From the NCBI GenBank assembly GCA_019459085.1, contig JAIBEW010000029.1:124001-188000 (forward strand): 64,000 bases of DNA. The letters are read 5' to 3'. Shown here one piece after another: positions 1 through 9,105 of this stretch; the first letter of the stretch is position 1; each line of letters opens with the position of its first letter. The notes below the pieces were generated by a model. It was not told the DNA's origin. It made no database searches and worked only from the letters and a program-made list of their open reading frames with translations. The translations under genes were made by a program, and so were the position numbers. The DNA comes from Kaistella sp. (GTDB lineage: Bacteria > Bacteroidota > Bacteroidia > Flavobacteriales > Weeksellaceae).

Positions 1-434
1 GATACGATGCTGAAAGCCGGATATTTAAAGATGATTTCCTGAATCCTGGCAATATCTTCCCGGCTTAAGCCCTTCATAAAAGTCATTGGGGTAAGTTTCG
101 AATAATACTTTTGCTGTTTGATTTCGTTAACCGTTTTAATAAAATCGGATTTTGAAATTTTCATCAAGCTGCAGAATCCCAGGGTATCGAAATCCGGTTT
201 CAAGAGTGCATGAGTGAGAGAAATTTCGTAAGCCGGCTGGTTTCCTACAATAATTTTTCCGTTCCGGTCGAAGATCACGCCCCGTTGCGGAATCACATAT
301 TCAATTTTAATGGAAGTATTGGCTGCGTTCAGCGCGTAACGGTCGGTAAACAGCTGCAAATAGGCAAGTCTCGCTATAAATATTACAGCAATAAGGCCCA
401 AAATGAGTGTTATTTTCAGGAATTGAGGTTTCAA
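1..434 (-). CDS. mrdA: Penicillin-binding protein 2, N-terminal part (cut by window edge)
   Basis: This is the start of the transpeptidase that crosslinks peptidoglycan during rod elongation. About 144 residues are visible. They show a short cytoplasmic start, one hydrophobic anchor (about residues 7-22) and then the periplasmic region with the PBP2-like phrase VIPQRGVIFDRNGKI. The catalytic serine lies outside the window. The best start is TTG at 434-432, which overlaps the mreD stop as TTGA, so the two are probably translationally coupled. The order mreB-mreC-mreD-mrdA is the usual one for the elongasome, and rodA would be expected next, beyond the edge. The gene identity rests on N-terminus and context; the start is less certain because it is not ATG. 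Confidence 0.85.
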   Translation of the reverse strand, partial: MKPQFLKITLILGLIAVIFIARLAYLQLFTDRYALNAANTSIKIEYVIPQRGVIFDRNGKIIVGNQPAYEISLTHALLKPDFDTLGFCSLMKISKSDFIKTVNEIKQQKYYSKLTPMTFMKGLSREDIARIQEIIFKYPAFSIV

Positions 435-937
435 ATCCGTTGTTTGATTTTAAATGCAATGGTATAAATCAGCATAAATATAAAGGAAATCGCACTGGTT
501 GCCAAAACATTCAAAAAGATTTCAAGTACCCGACTCAGTTTGAAAAACTCCAGGTACTGAACTATAAACTGATGAAGAAAGATGCTTGTAACGATAAAAA
601 ATATAAACTGAGACCACTGTAAGGAATGAAAGGAAAAAAAATCGGTGGAGGTATCGGTAGAAGTCCTGAAAATGAGCGTACGGAAATAAGCGATGGCGGT
701 TGTCGCAAAAGCATTGATTCCCCAGGTTCCCAAAAAAGCATCAATTCCGAGTCCCAACGCAAAACTTAAAAAAAGAAACTGAAACCTGTTCCTGAAAAAC
801 GGATAGAACATAACAAAGACAGGATAAATAACCGGCGTGAATTTCCCGAAAACGGTGATTCTATTCAGCACAAAAACCTGCAGCGCAATAAGCACAACAA
901 TCATTAAAATGTCGGTAACCAGAGTTCTGCTAATCAT
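431..937 (-). CDS. mreD: Rod shape-determining membrane protein MreD
   Basis: A 168-residue, strongly hydrophobic protein with about five predicted membrane segments, matching the size and character of MreD. MreD is an integral membrane part of the elongasome, which couples MreB filaments inside the cell to wall synthesis outside. Its start overlaps the end of mreC by 8 bases and its stop overlaps the mrdA start by 4 bases, so the operon is tightly coupled. MreD sequences are poorly conserved, so the call depends mainly on hydropathy, length and position between mreC and mrdA. Confidence 0.88.
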   Translation of the reverse strand: MISRTLVTDILMIVVLIALQVFVLNRITVFGKFTPVIYPVFVMFYPFFRNRFQFLFLSFALGLGIDAFLGTWGINAFATTAIAYFRTLIFRTSTDTSTDFFSFHSLQWSQFIFFIVTSIFLHQFIVQYLEFFKLSRVLEIFLNVLATSAISFIFMLIYTIAFKIKQRI

Positions 938-1784
938 TTTCTCTTTCTATTGTTGTCTGCAAAGTATCCTGAATTTGCTGCACTTCTACTTTTTTCAGGT
1001 TTTTAACCACATAAATCTTGCTGAGTTTCCCCATTCTTTCGCTGAGTTCTACCGAAATATCCCAGAAACCGGTCTTGCTGTCGACTTCGTAGCCGGCCAC
1101 TTTACCGACCATAATTCCCTGGGGAAAAATAGACGATTTTCCGTCGGTAACAACGGTGTCGCCTACCTGTAAAGGCACATATTTCGGAATGTCTGAAAGA
1201 TGCATGATTCGTGAGTTGTCGCCGTTCCAGGTTAATGTTCCGAAATATCCTGATTTTTTCAGAGAAGCATTGATCCTGATTTTATTCACACTCAGCACCG
1301 ACTGAACCAGCGCATAGGAATCGGTGGTGTTGATGACAATTCCGGCAATTCCTGAGGGCGCCATAACGCCCATTTTTGGCATCACGCCGTCGCGTTTTCC
1401 ACGGTTTATCGTAAAATAATTATCTTTTCTGTTGATGCTGTTGAAAACGATTTCGCCGTCAACGAAAGTATAGATCTGTCCGCCGCCGATCGTGTCGTGA
1501 ACTTTGCGGAACTGCGGAATCTTTTTGGCGTCTTTACCATAAACTTCCTCCATCAGCAGTTTGTTCTGGGCAATCAGGTCTTCATTGATCTGTTTGAGTT
1601 TCAGATAAGAAGTTCCCTCATCAATATAACCGGAAACTTGCGAATTGAAAGCCGCCGTTTGTGCGGCAAGCCACGACTGCTGCATTGAATTTCTGCTGAA
1701 AATCAATACCAAACTCACGAGCTGCAGGAATATAAAGAAGACGAACAGACCGTTCTTCGAAAATAGTCGCAGCAAAAATCCCAT
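930..1784 (-). CDS. mreC: Rod shape-determining protein MreC
   Basis: A 284-residue protein with a short cytoplasmic tail, one membrane segment (about residues 10-30), a helical and probably coiled-coil stretch (about 45-80), and then the beta-rich periplasmic MreC domain with phrases such as NRGKRDGV and GVMAPSGIAGIV. MreC links MreB and MreD to the penicillin-binding proteins. The C-terminus carries a short extra charged tail after the conserved domain. It lies 31 bases downstream of mreB and overlaps mreD, as is typical for the operon. Confidence 0.95.
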   Translation of the reverse strand: MGFLLRLFSKNGLFVFFIFLQLVSLVLIFSRNSMQQSWLAAQTAAFNSQVSGYIDEGTSYLKLKQINEDLIAQNKLLMEEVYGKDAKKIPQFRKVHDTIGGGQIYTFVDGEIVFNSINRKDNYFTINRGKRDGVMPKMGVMAPSGIAGIVINTTDSYALVQSVLSVNKIRINASLKKSGYFGTLTWNGDNSRIMHLSDIPKYVPLQVGDTVVTDGKSSIFPQGIMVGKVAGYEVDSKTGFWDISVELSERMGKLSKIYVVKNLKKVEVQQIQDTLQTTIEREND

Positions 1785-1815
1785 CGGTTAAGTGTGTCGT
1801 AAAAGTTAAAAAAAA

Positions 1816-2841
1816 TTATTTAATCAGGAAGTTGAATTTATCCATGTTTTTAAGGGCAATTCCTGTTCCGCGAACAACGGCTCTCAACGGATCTTCCGCC
1901 ACAAATACCGGAAGTCCAGTTTTCTTGTGAAGTCTGTCGGCAAGTCCTCTGAGTAAAGCTCCTCCGCCTGCAAGGTAAATTCCTGTTTTGTAGATGTCTG
2001 CAGCCAGTTCCGGAGGCGTAAGCGAAAGGGTTTCCATAACCGCATCTTCGATTCTGATGATGGATTTGTCCAGAGCTCTTGCGATTTCCTTGTAGTTCAC
2101 CATAATTTCTTTTGGTTTCCCTGTAATCAGGTCACGTCCCTGAACCGGAATATCTTCAATTTCCACGTCGAGTTCTTCAACGGCTGAACCCACTTCAATT
2201 TTTACTCTTTCCGCGGTTCTTTCTCCGATGTATAAATTATGATGAGTTCTTAAATAATAAGCAATATCGTTGGTGAAAACGTCGCCGGCAATTTTTACCG
2301 ATTTGTCGCAGACAATTCCGCCCAAAGCCACCACAGCGATCTCTGTAGTTCCGCCGCCGATGTCAATGATCATATTTCCTTCCGGTTTCTGAACATCAAT
2401 TCCTACTCCTATAGCAGCAGCCATTGGTTCATAAATCAGACGGACTTCTTTTGCGTTTACCTTTTGTGCAGAATCTCTTACCGCTCTTTTTTCAACCTCT
2501 GTAATTCCTGAAGGAATACAGATAACAATCTTCAGCGTTGGCTGAAAAAACTTGCCTTTGATGCCTGGAATCTGTTTGATGAATTCCTTGATCATATGTT
2601 CAGAAGCATGAAAATCTGCAATAACACCGTCTTTTAAAGGACGGATCGTTTTGATGTCTTCATGGGTTTTTCCCTGCATATGTTTTGCTTTCTCACCAAC
2701 AGCAATCGGTTTTCCTGTTGACCGTTCAATTGCCACTATAGACGGCTGGTCAATTACAATCTTATTATTGTGTATGATAAGTGTGTTTGCTGTTCCTAAG
2801 TCAATCGCAATATCCTGCGTAAACATATCAAATAACCCCAT
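1816..2841 (-). CDS. mreB: Rod shape-determining actin homologue MreB
   Basis: MreB is the bacterial actin that polymerises under the membrane and guides lateral wall synthesis. The protein is 341 residues, the normal length. It has the actin-fold ATP-binding motifs: phosphate 1 loop DLGTANTLI near residue 14, phosphate 2 loop DIGGGTTEIAV near 160, and the adenosine motif LAGGGALLRGL near 290. It is the first gene of the mreBCD-mrdA operon. A purine-rich AGGAG sits just before the ATG, which is unusual here because most genes in the window lack a Shine-Dalgarno sequence. A -7 promoter box lies 27 bases upstream. Confidence 0.97.
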   Translation of the reverse strand: MGLFDMFTQDIAIDLGTANTLIIHNNKIVIDQPSIVAIERSTGKPIAVGEKAKHMQGKTHEDIKTIRPLKDGVIADFHASEHMIKEFIKQIPGIKGKFFQPTLKIVICIPSGITEVEKRAVRDSAQKVNAKEVRLIYEPMAAAIGVGIDVQKPEGNMIIDIGGGTTEIAVVALGGIVCDKSVKIAGDVFTNDIAYYLRTHHNLYIGERTAERVKIEVGSAVEELDVEIEDIPVQGRDLITGKPKEIMVNYKEIARALDKSIIRIEDAVMETLSLTPPELAADIYKTGIYLAGGGALLRGLADRLHKKTGLPVFVAEDPLRAVVRGTGIALKNMDKFNFLIK

Positions 2842-2867
2842 TTTTTCTCCTGTTTTTTTAATGTGTA

Positions 2868-2875
2868 CAAAGATA
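2868..2875 (-). promoter_or_regulatory. -7 promoter box of the mreBCD operon
   Basis: The minus strand reads TATCTTTG, a perfect TAnnTTTG box of the Bacteroidota housekeeping sigma factor, placed 27 bases upstream of the mreB start. About 20 bases further upstream there is only a weak TTTT-type -33 element. The 225-base gap between mreB and hemA is very A+T-rich and holds the divergent promoters of both operons. Confidence 0.6.
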
Positions 2876-3047
2876 TAAATTTAGAACCATTCTAAAAGTC
2901 GAAACCTTATATATATGGTTAAAATTATATTAAAATTTACTGATTTAAATTAATAACTTTTTAATTGCCGATATATTTCTTTTGACTCAAATTTTATACG
3001 TTAAATTTTGTTTTTCATTTCTTTAATTCGAATTCATTTTAAAACCT

Positions 3048-3055
3048 TAAATTTG
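3048..3055 (+). promoter_or_regulatory. -7 promoter box of the hem operon
   Basis: TAAATTTG, a perfect match to TAnnTTTG, ends 11 bases before the hemA ATG. This implies a very short 5' leader of about 5 bases. I see no structured leader or riboswitch before this haem operon. Confidence 0.6.
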
Positions 3056-3066
3056 CAGTTGATTTT

Positions 3067-4341
3067 ATGAACCCTAATTCACACCTTCATCAAACCGCCA
3101 ATTTTGCCGTACTTTCAGTAAGTTACGAAAAAGCTGATGCTGAGATCCGCGGGAAATTTGCATTCTTTGATGATCATGTTAAAGATTTTGTGAAAACGCT
3201 GCATGATGAGAATCTGGGTGATGCATTTGTGGTTTCTACCTGTAACCGGACCGAAATTTATTCCACTACGCAGAATTACCTGTTAATTGCGGAAAGTTTC
3301 TGCAAAACTGTTGGGGTAAGTCTTACCGATTTCATGAAATTTGCCACCGTTTTGAGGCACGAAGATGCGCTTCAGCATCTTTTCCGGGTTTCCGCAGGCC
3401 TTGAGAGCCAGATTTTAGGTGATTTTGAGATCATCGGACAGATCAAAAATGCTTATCACCGTTTCAAAAAAGAAAAGAAAAACTCCAATCCTTTTATGGA
3501 AAGGGCCATCAATTCGGCCATCCAGATTTCAAAAAGGATTAAAAACGAAACCGGAATTTCGACTGGCGCTGCTTCAGTTTCCTATGCGGCCGTTCATTAC
3601 ATTTTAAACCATCAGAAACAGCTTTCCGAAAAAAATATTTTGCTTTTAGGCGTAGGTGAAATCGGTCAGAATACCGTCGAAAATCTGGTGAAACACGTAT
3701 ATAAGCCAAAGGTAAAAATTGCGAACAGAAGTTCGGACAAAGCTGAAAAAATTGCAGAAAAATATAAAATTCCGTATATCGAATTTGAAAATTTCAGCGA
3801 AGAGCTTCGGAACACCGATATTCTGATCGTTGCGACGGGCGCACAGCATCCGCTCATCAACAAAAGCCATTTCCCGAATGGGAAAGAAACTTTGGTCATT
3901 GACCTTTCCATTCCGAATAATGTGGAAAAAAATATTACCGATAACGAAAACGTGAGCCTGGTAGATGTAGATGAACTTTCAAAACACATCAACGAAACCA
4001 TTGAACAGCGCAAAAAAGAAGTTCCAAAAGCTGAAAAAATCATCAGGGAAATGACGAAAGATTTTCTGGAATGGGAAAAAAAGCGCAAATTGGCTCCAAA
4101 TATCCATCATTTTAAAGCTTCTTTAAAACATATGGAGAATCATGAACTTCATAATTTCCACCGCAAACACCGTTATGTGGGGATTGAAGACATGGAGCTT
4201 TCGAACAAGCTCATTCAGAAAATTACGAACCGCTTTGCAAAATACATCATCGATAATCCGTGGAAAGCAGATGAAATTAGCAAACTGATGCACGAGATTT
4301 TAGTGGAACAGCCCAATAATGAATTCAATGAAAAGCATTAA
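3067..4341 (+). CDS. hemA: Glutamyl-tRNA reductase
   Basis: This enzyme performs the first committed step of C5-pathway tetrapyrrole synthesis: NADPH reduction of glutamyl-tRNA to glutamate-1-semialdehyde. The 424-residue protein has the active-site STCNRTEIY with the thioester cysteine at residue 59, the GLESQILGDFEIIGQ segment near 110-130, and the Rossmann motif LLGVGEIGQN near 195. It is the first gene of hemA-hemC-hemD-hemE and overlaps hemC by 23 bases (14 bases if hemC starts at its second ATG). hemL and hemB are not in the window. Confidence 0.97.
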   Translation: MNPNSHLHQTANFAVLSVSYEKADAEIRGKFAFFDDHVKDFVKTLHDENLGDAFVVSTCNRTEIYSTTQNYLLIAESFCKTVGVSLTDFMKFATVLRHEDALQHLFRVSAGLESQILGDFEIIGQIKNAYHRFKKEKKNSNPFMERAINSAIQISKRIKNETGISTGAASVSYAAVHYILNHQKQLSEKNILLLGVGEIGQNTVENLVKHVYKPKVKIANRSSDKAEKIAEKYKIPYIEFENFSEELRNTDILIVATGAQHPLINKSHFPNGKETLVIDLSIPNNVEKNITDNENVSLVDVDELSKHINETIEQRKKEVPKAEKIIREMTKDFLEWEKKRKLAPNIHHFKASLKHMENHELHNFHRKHRYVGIEDMELSNKLIQKITNRFAKYIIDNPWKADEISKLMHEILVEQPNNEFNEKH

Positions 4342-5245
4342 AATAGGAACCCGCAATTCTCCGCTTGCTCTTTGGCAGGCGCGTGAAGTGGCAAGACATC
4401 TCCAGAACAGAAATTATCTTACCGATCTGACTCCTGTAATTTCATCGGGAGACAAAGATCTCACCCAACCCCTTTACGCAATGGGAATTACCGGGATTTT
4501 CACGAAAGATCTCGACGCGGCACTTCTTAATAACGAAGTGGATATTGCTGTTCATTCCTTAAAAGATATTCCTACTCAACTTCCCGAAAACATTGAAATT
4601 ATCGCCGTCCTGAAAAGAGATTTTCCGCAGGATGTGCTCGTGAGAAAAGATGATTCAGCAAGTCTGGACATCAAAGATTTAAAAATTGCGACAAGCAGTT
4701 TGAGACGCCGCGCTTTCTGGCTGAAGGAATTTCCGAATACCGAATTTTCTGACATCCGCGGAAATGTGCAGACACGATTAAAAAAACTGGAGGAAAACAG
4801 TTTCGATGCCACGCTTTTTTCGATGGCTGCCATTGAAAGAATGGGTCTTGACGTGCATTTTGAATTGCTTCCGATGATGATTCCGGCTCCGGCTCAGGGA
4901 GTTGTAGCGATTTGCGGAAGAAGTAATGATGAAAACCTGAAAGAAATCTTTAAAGATATTAACGACCGCGAAACCCAGATCTGCATTGAGATCGAAAGAG
5001 ATTTCCTCCGGACTTTGGAAGGTGGCTGTACCGCTCCAATCGGGGCTTTTGCAGAAATCAATAATAAAAATGAAGTCCGTTTTCAGGGAAGGCTCTGTTC
5101 AATCGACGGTAAAAACTGCATTGAAACCGATGAGATTTTCGAATGGAATGAAAATGAAAATTTCGGTGAAAAACTGGCTTTAAAAATTCTTGAAAACGGA
5201 GGGAAAGAAGTGATGGAGGAGATCAAAAGGCAGCTCCACCAGTGA
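4319..5245 (+). CDS. hemC: Hydroxymethylbilane synthase (porphobilinogen deaminase)
   Basis: It joins four porphobilinogen molecules into linear hydroxymethylbilane. The protein is 308 residues, or 305 from the second ATG at 4328, which is at least as likely because the family begins at the IKIGTRNSPLALWQA strand. The dipyrromethane-cofactor cysteine is in LEGGCTAPIG at residue 237. Other hallmarks are VHSLKDIPT near residue 82 and the ATSSLRRRA segment near 125. It overlaps hemA at its start and hemD at its end (4 bases), which suggests translational coupling through the pathway. Confidence 0.97.
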   Translation: MNSMKSIKIGTRNSPLALWQAREVARHLQNRNYLTDLTPVISSGDKDLTQPLYAMGITGIFTKDLDAALLNNEVDIAVHSLKDIPTQLPENIEIIAVLKRDFPQDVLVRKDDSASLDIKDLKIATSSLRRRAFWLKEFPNTEFSDIRGNVQTRLKKLEENSFDATLFSMAAIERMGLDVHFELLPMMIPAPAQGVVAICGRSNDENLKEIFKDINDRETQICIEIERDFLRTLEGGCTAPIGAFAEINNKNEVRFQGRLCSIDGKNCIETDEIFEWNENENFGEKLALKILENGGKEVMEEIKRQLHQ

Positions 5246-5931
5246 ATGCTTTTCGGACAGAACCGGATCCAATGAAAATTCTTTTCACAAAAAAATCAGA
5301 CCCCGAAATGATTTCCCAAAAATTAGGAGATCATTTTTCTTTTGATTTTTTAGAAGTCATCACCACCAAAAACCTTTGTGTAAATCCGTTTGATCTTGAA
5401 AGCAATTCATTGATTTTCACGAGTGTTAACGGCGTGAAATCATTTTCTGAGAACGGTTTTGAAATTCAGAAAAATAAAATCTACTGTGTCGGCAAAACCA
5501 CTGAAAAATCTCTCACCGAAAAGGGTTTTCAGGTTTTCAGGACCGAAAAAAACGCGCAGGATCTCTCAGATTTCCTCGCGGAAAACGCTGCAGGCGAGAA
5601 ATTCCTTCATTTTGCCGGAAACATATCTCTCAATACTTTTCAAACAAAATTTTCACCTGACGATATTGATTATGAAAAGGTTATCCTTTACACGACCCAT
5701 CTTTTATATCCTGAATTTTCAGGAAAATATGATGCGATAGTTTTTTTTAGTCCGAGCGGAGTTCGTAGCTTTGCAAAATTCAATTCTTTAGACGGCGTAC
5801 AGCTGTTTTCCATCGGCGAAACCACCGAAAAAGAACTGAAAAAATTCACAGAAAACACAATTTATACCAGCAAAGCCAACCATCTCGATGACCTGCTGGA
5901 TTTAATAAAAAGCATGCAGCCAAAAGCCTAA
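5242..5931 (+). CDS. hemD: Uroporphyrinogen-III synthase
   Basis: It cyclises hydroxymethylbilane with inversion of ring D. This family is poorly conserved. The call rests on the two-lobed HemD pattern ([14 protein letters not shown] near residue 55, [11 protein letters not shown] near 78, [10 protein letters not shown] near 170, [11 protein letters not shown] near 192) and on the position between hemC and hemE. The frame opens with an ATG that overlaps the hemC stop (229 residues). The second ATG at 5272 gives MKILFTKK, the normal beginning of the fold, and may be the true start. Confidence 0.9.
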   Translation: MNAFRTEPDPMKILFTKKSDPEMISQKLGDHFSFDFLEVITTKNLCVNPFDLESNSLIFTSVNGVKSFSENGFEIQKNKIYCVGKTTEKSLTEKGFQVFRTEKNAQDLSDFLAENAAGEKFLHFAGNISLNTFQTKFSPDDIDYEKVILYTTHLLYPEFSGKYDAIVFFSPSGVRSFAKFNSLDGVQLFSIGETTEKELKKFTENTIYTSKANHLDDLLDLIKSMQPKA

Positions 5932-5947
5932 TGCACAAAACTTTTTT

Positions 5948-6973
5948 ATGATTAAAAACGACCTGTATCTAAAAGCGTTAAGAGGAGAAACTGTAGAAAG
6001 GCCGCCGGTTTGGATGATGAGACAGGCAGGAAGATTTCTGCCGGAATTCCGGGCACTGCGCGATCAGTACGATTTCTTTACCCGATGTCAGACTCCGGAA
6101 CTCGCTTCTGAAATCACGATGATGCCGATCAGAAGATATCCTTTGGATGCGGCAATCCTTTTTTCCGACATTCTGGTGGTTCCGCAGGCGATGGGAATCG
6201 ATTTTAAAATGAAGGAGAATGTAGGGCCGTGGCTCGATAATCCGATTCGTACCCTGGAACAGATTCAGAATATTGAAGTTCCGGATGTGAATGATGCTTT
6301 AGGATATGTTTTTGATGCGATTGAACTCACCCTGCAGAAACTTGACAACGATATTCCGCTTATCGGTTTTGCCGGCTCGCCGTGGACTATTTTGTGTTAC
6401 TGTATTGAAGGCAAAGGCTCTAAGACTTTCGAAGTGGCAAAAACGTTCTGTTTCCAGCATCCTGAAGCTGCGCATCTTCTCCTTCAAAAAATTACTGATA
6501 CCACGATTGCCTATTTGAAAAGGAAAGTGGAAAAAGGGGTTTCTGCCGTTCAGGTATTCGATTCCTGGGGCGGAATGTTGTCTCCGGACGATTACCGGGA
6601 ATTCTCCTGGAAATATATCAATGAAATTGTCGAGGCTTTAAGTCCGCTCACGCATGTGGTGGTTTTCGGAAAAGGCTGCTGGTTTGCGCTCGAAGAAATG
6701 ACGCTTTCAAAAGCATCTGCATTGGGTGTTGACTGGACGATCCGTCCGGAATTCGCTAGGGTTTTAACCAATCATAACATGACACTTCAGGGAAATTTCG
6801 ATCCTACAAGACTCCACTCAACTCCTGAAACCATCAGAAAAATGGTTCACGAAATGATCAGCAGATTCGGGAAAGACCGTTATATCGTTAATCTTGGGCA
6901 TGGAATTCTGCCTAACATTCCTCTTGAAAACGCAGAAGCTTTCATCAGAGCGGTTGTTGACTGGAAGGAATAG
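5948..6973 (+). CDS. hemE: Uroporphyrinogen decarboxylase
   Basis: It decarboxylates the four acetate side chains of uroporphyrinogen III to give coproporphyrinogen III. The protein is 341 residues, the usual length. It has the diagnostic N-terminal [16 protein letters not shown], the [11 protein letters not shown] segment with the catalytic aspartate, and the C-terminal [11 protein letters not shown]. It is the last gene of the hem operon, 16 bases after hemD. It ends 2 bases from the stop of the convergent DUF3078 gene, and no terminator hairpin is visible between them. Confidence 0.97.
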   Translation: MIKNDLYLKALRGETVERPPVWMMRQAGRFLPEFRALRDQYDFFTRCQTPELASEITMMPIRRYPLDAAILFSDILVVPQAMGIDFKMKENVGPWLDNPIRTLEQIQNIEVPDVNDALGYVFDAIELTLQKLDNDIPLIGFAGSPWTILCYCIEGKGSKTFEVAKTFCFQHPEAAHLLLQKITDTTIAYLKRKVEKGVSAVQVFDSWGGMLSPDDYREFSWKYINEIVEALSPLTHVVVFGKGCWFALEEMTLSKASALGVDWTIRPEFARVLTNHNMTLQGNFDPTRLHSTPETIRKMVHEMISRFGKDRYIVNLGHGILPNIPLENAEAFIRAVVDWKE

Positions 6974-6975
6974 TT

Positions 6976-8085
6976 TTACATAAAAGGCTTAATGACCTTC
7001 CTGCGGCTGTCTTTTTCCACTTTCTGCTGCCCTAAGCTGTAGGAAAAGCCAATACCAAGCGTCTGTTTCCGTTGCAGTTTCTGCAATTGGTCGTGATCAT
7101 ACATCAGGTCCAGACTTACTACGGTTGAAATAAACCTGTTGAAACGGATATTCAGGGTTCCGCTGTAAGCCACATCTACCCTTTCGGTGTGAAAAAGATA
7201 ATTGCTGAAAAAATTCAGCTGGTTATCGATTGTGATTCCTTTGTAAATTTTAAGACGGTAAATTACATTCACCATCGCTCCGAGTTCACTTCTCACGCTT
7301 TGTCCATCTCTTTCCAGACCGTATCTTCCGGCTTTCTGAAGCAAAGGATCGGTCACAAAAGTAAATTTACCGTTCAAAGGTCTGAAAATCACCTGAAAAT
7401 TTTCTTCAGGATTATAAGAAACCCCTAAACCGGCGTTCAGGTAACCGGGAGCCATGAATTTTGAGATTCTATCTCCGAAAACGGGATCCGGTGTTAGCGC
7501 ATAATTATATCCTGCTGTGTATTGCGTAATGAACTGAAAACCGGTAGACAGATAATAATCTTTCCCCAGATCATAACCGTAGTTTGACATCAGGCTGATG
7601 TTATCTTCCGTTTTTCGGTTAGACTGGCCGGTCGTAGCGATCAGTCCGTAACCGGTCTGCAGGATATTTTCCAGAAAATGTTTGCGGTTTTTATAGCTTA
7701 AATTATAATTGATTTTCCCGTTCACACCGAAATTATCATTCCCGCCCGCATTCCAGTTCGAGAAAGATGCCTGGTTGATGACCAGATTATTGAGCCCGTA
7801 AAAATACCACCTCTGTTCTTCTTTAAAATTCATCAGATTAAACGGAGTCAGAGGAAGATCATTGGTAATCACCGGAATAACCACTTTATCGCGGATTACA
7901 ATGGTATCCTTGAAATGCGTTTCGAAATTAATAAGTTCGGGATTGGCCAAACTGTCCAGATCCAGAGCCACAGCATTCCAGTTCTGGTAGTTGAGGGAAT
8001 CAATAATCTGCTGCGGAGTTTTTGTTTCCTGCGAAAAAATATGGATCGCGGAAACGAACAGCATGCATGTAAAGAGCCTTTTCAT
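6976..8085 (-). CDS. DUF3078 outer-membrane beta-barrel-like protein
   Basis: About 369 residues from MKRLF, with a signal peptide ending near FSQE. The mature part holds the DUF3078 pattern (WNAGGNDNFGVNGKINYNL, then alternating aromatic strands) and ends in a basic tail, KVEKDSRRKVIKPFM. DUF3078 proteins are Bacteroidota envelope proteins of unknown function, probably outer-membrane barrels. An in-frame ATG at 8100 exists, but the promoter box at 8109-8116 would place the transcript start almost on it, so 8085 is the better start. Confidence 0.85.
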   Translation of the reverse strand: MKRLFTCMLFVSAIHIFSQETKTPQQIIDSLNYQNWNAVALDLDSLANPELINFETHFKDTIVIRDKVVIPVITNDLPLTPFNLMNFKEEQRWYFYGLNNLVINQASFSNWNAGGNDNFGVNGKINYNLSYKNRKHFLENILQTGYGLIATTGQSNRKTEDNISLMSNYGYDLGKDYYLSTGFQFITQYTAGYNYALTPDPVFGDRISKFMAPGYLNAGLGVSYNPEENFQVIFRPLNGKFTFVTDPLLQKAGRYGLERDGQSVRSELGAMVNVIYRLKIYKGITIDNQLNFFSNYLFHTERVDVAYSGTLNIRFNRFISTVVSLDLMYDHDQLQKLQRKQTLGIGFSYSLGQQKVEKDSRRKVIKPFM

Positions 8086-8108
8086 AAACAATATCATCAT
8101 GAGTGGTG

Positions 8109-8116
8109 CAAAAATA
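8109..8116 (-). promoter_or_regulatory. -7 promoter box of the DUF3078 gene
   Basis: The minus strand reads TATTTTTG, a match to TAnnTTTG. It ends 23 bases before the preferred start at 8085, and it argues against the upstream ATG at 8100. Confidence 0.5.
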
Positions 8117-8246
8117 TCAATATTAAAAATAAACGCGCCGTGGTATTTTCAGATTTCGCTTTTTTGGCTCAATTTTTAACAGAAATTAATAATTATTCGC
8201 CATTTTTACCACTATTATTTTTTGGCTTTTCTTTTGTGAAATACTG

Positions 8247-9020
8247 ATGATGTTGAAAAAAACCATTTCAAAAAACGCGCTGCTTTATCCTCTTCTCATG
8301 CTTTCGGCGATGTGGGGCGGATATTTCCTTCAACGTCAGGGTTTTTTTGAAAGCTGCAGCGGCGCCATCATTCCTTTGGTTCCGGAAGGGTTGAAGGGTG
8401 TCTTTTTTTCCCCTTTTCTGCACGGTAATTTTGAACATCTTTTGGGGAACTCTGTTCCGGTCGCGGTTTTAATGTTTCTTTTATTCCAGTTCTATCCCGA
8501 AATTTCGAAAAAAATACTCTTCATGGGCTGGATCCTGAGCGGATTTCTGGTCTGGTTGCTGCCTCCGATCGACATTATGACCGGTAATTCGATGTACCTG
8601 TGCATTATCGGAGCCAGCGGGATCGTGTATGTTCTTGCATTTTTTCTCTTTTTCAGTGGCGTTTTCCGGTGGAACATGAAGTTTTTAACCATTTCAATGA
8701 TCGTTGTTCTGTATTACGGGAGTTTGGTTTGGGGAATGTTGCCCGAAGAACTGTTCTCGAAACTCAACGAGCCAAGCCGGATTTCATGGCAGTCGCATTT
8801 GGCTGGAGCCGTAGTGGGCAGCATCATGGCTTTCCTTTTCCGGAAGACTGGCGAGAAAAAAAATAAATTTATCTGGGAATTTCCCAATTACTACAACGAA
8901 AAGGATGATCTTCTGTGGCAGGAATACAAAGAAAACCATCCCGAGGATTTCATGGAAATGCCGCAAAAGAAAAAAGACAATATCTGGGAGCATCTGGATG
9001 AGATTCGCCGGAAGCAGTAA
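8247..9020 (+). CDS. Rhomboid-family intramembrane serine protease
   Basis: Rhomboids cut substrates inside the membrane with a Ser-His dyad. This 257-residue protein has about six membrane segments. It carries the HxxxN motif in HGNFEHLLGNS (near residue 57-67), the catalytic serine in GASGIVY (near 121) and the catalytic histidine in SHLAGAVVG (near 180). The last 55 residues are hydrophilic and cytoplasmic-looking, with many Lys, Glu and Trp. It is divergent from the DUF3078 gene and has no obvious substrate next to it. Its target cannot be inferred. Confidence 0.9.
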   Translation: MMLKKTISKNALLYPLLMLSAMWGGYFLQRQGFFESCSGAIIPLVPEGLKGVFFSPFLHGNFEHLLGNSVPVAVLMFLLFQFYPEISKKILFMGWILSGFLVWLLPPIDIMTGNSMYLCIIGASGIVYVLAFFLFFSGVFRWNMKFLTISMIVVLYYGSLVWGMLPEELFSKLNEPSRISWQSHLAGAVVGSIMAFLFRKTGEKKNKFIWEFPNYYNEKDDLLWQEYKENHPEDFMEMPQKKKDNIWEHLDEIRRKQ

Positions 9021-9105
9021 ATTTCTGGTCAATCAATTTTCAAAATGACGGAAGCGTTTTTCTATCTGAAAAAAAAATTCGAAATTTGAGGTAAATCTTT
9101 CTGCC

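Noticed and set aside
2876-3047. Haem- or stress-responsive riboswitch before hemA
   Set aside because: The predicted leader is only a few bases, and the upstream sequence has no stable stems.
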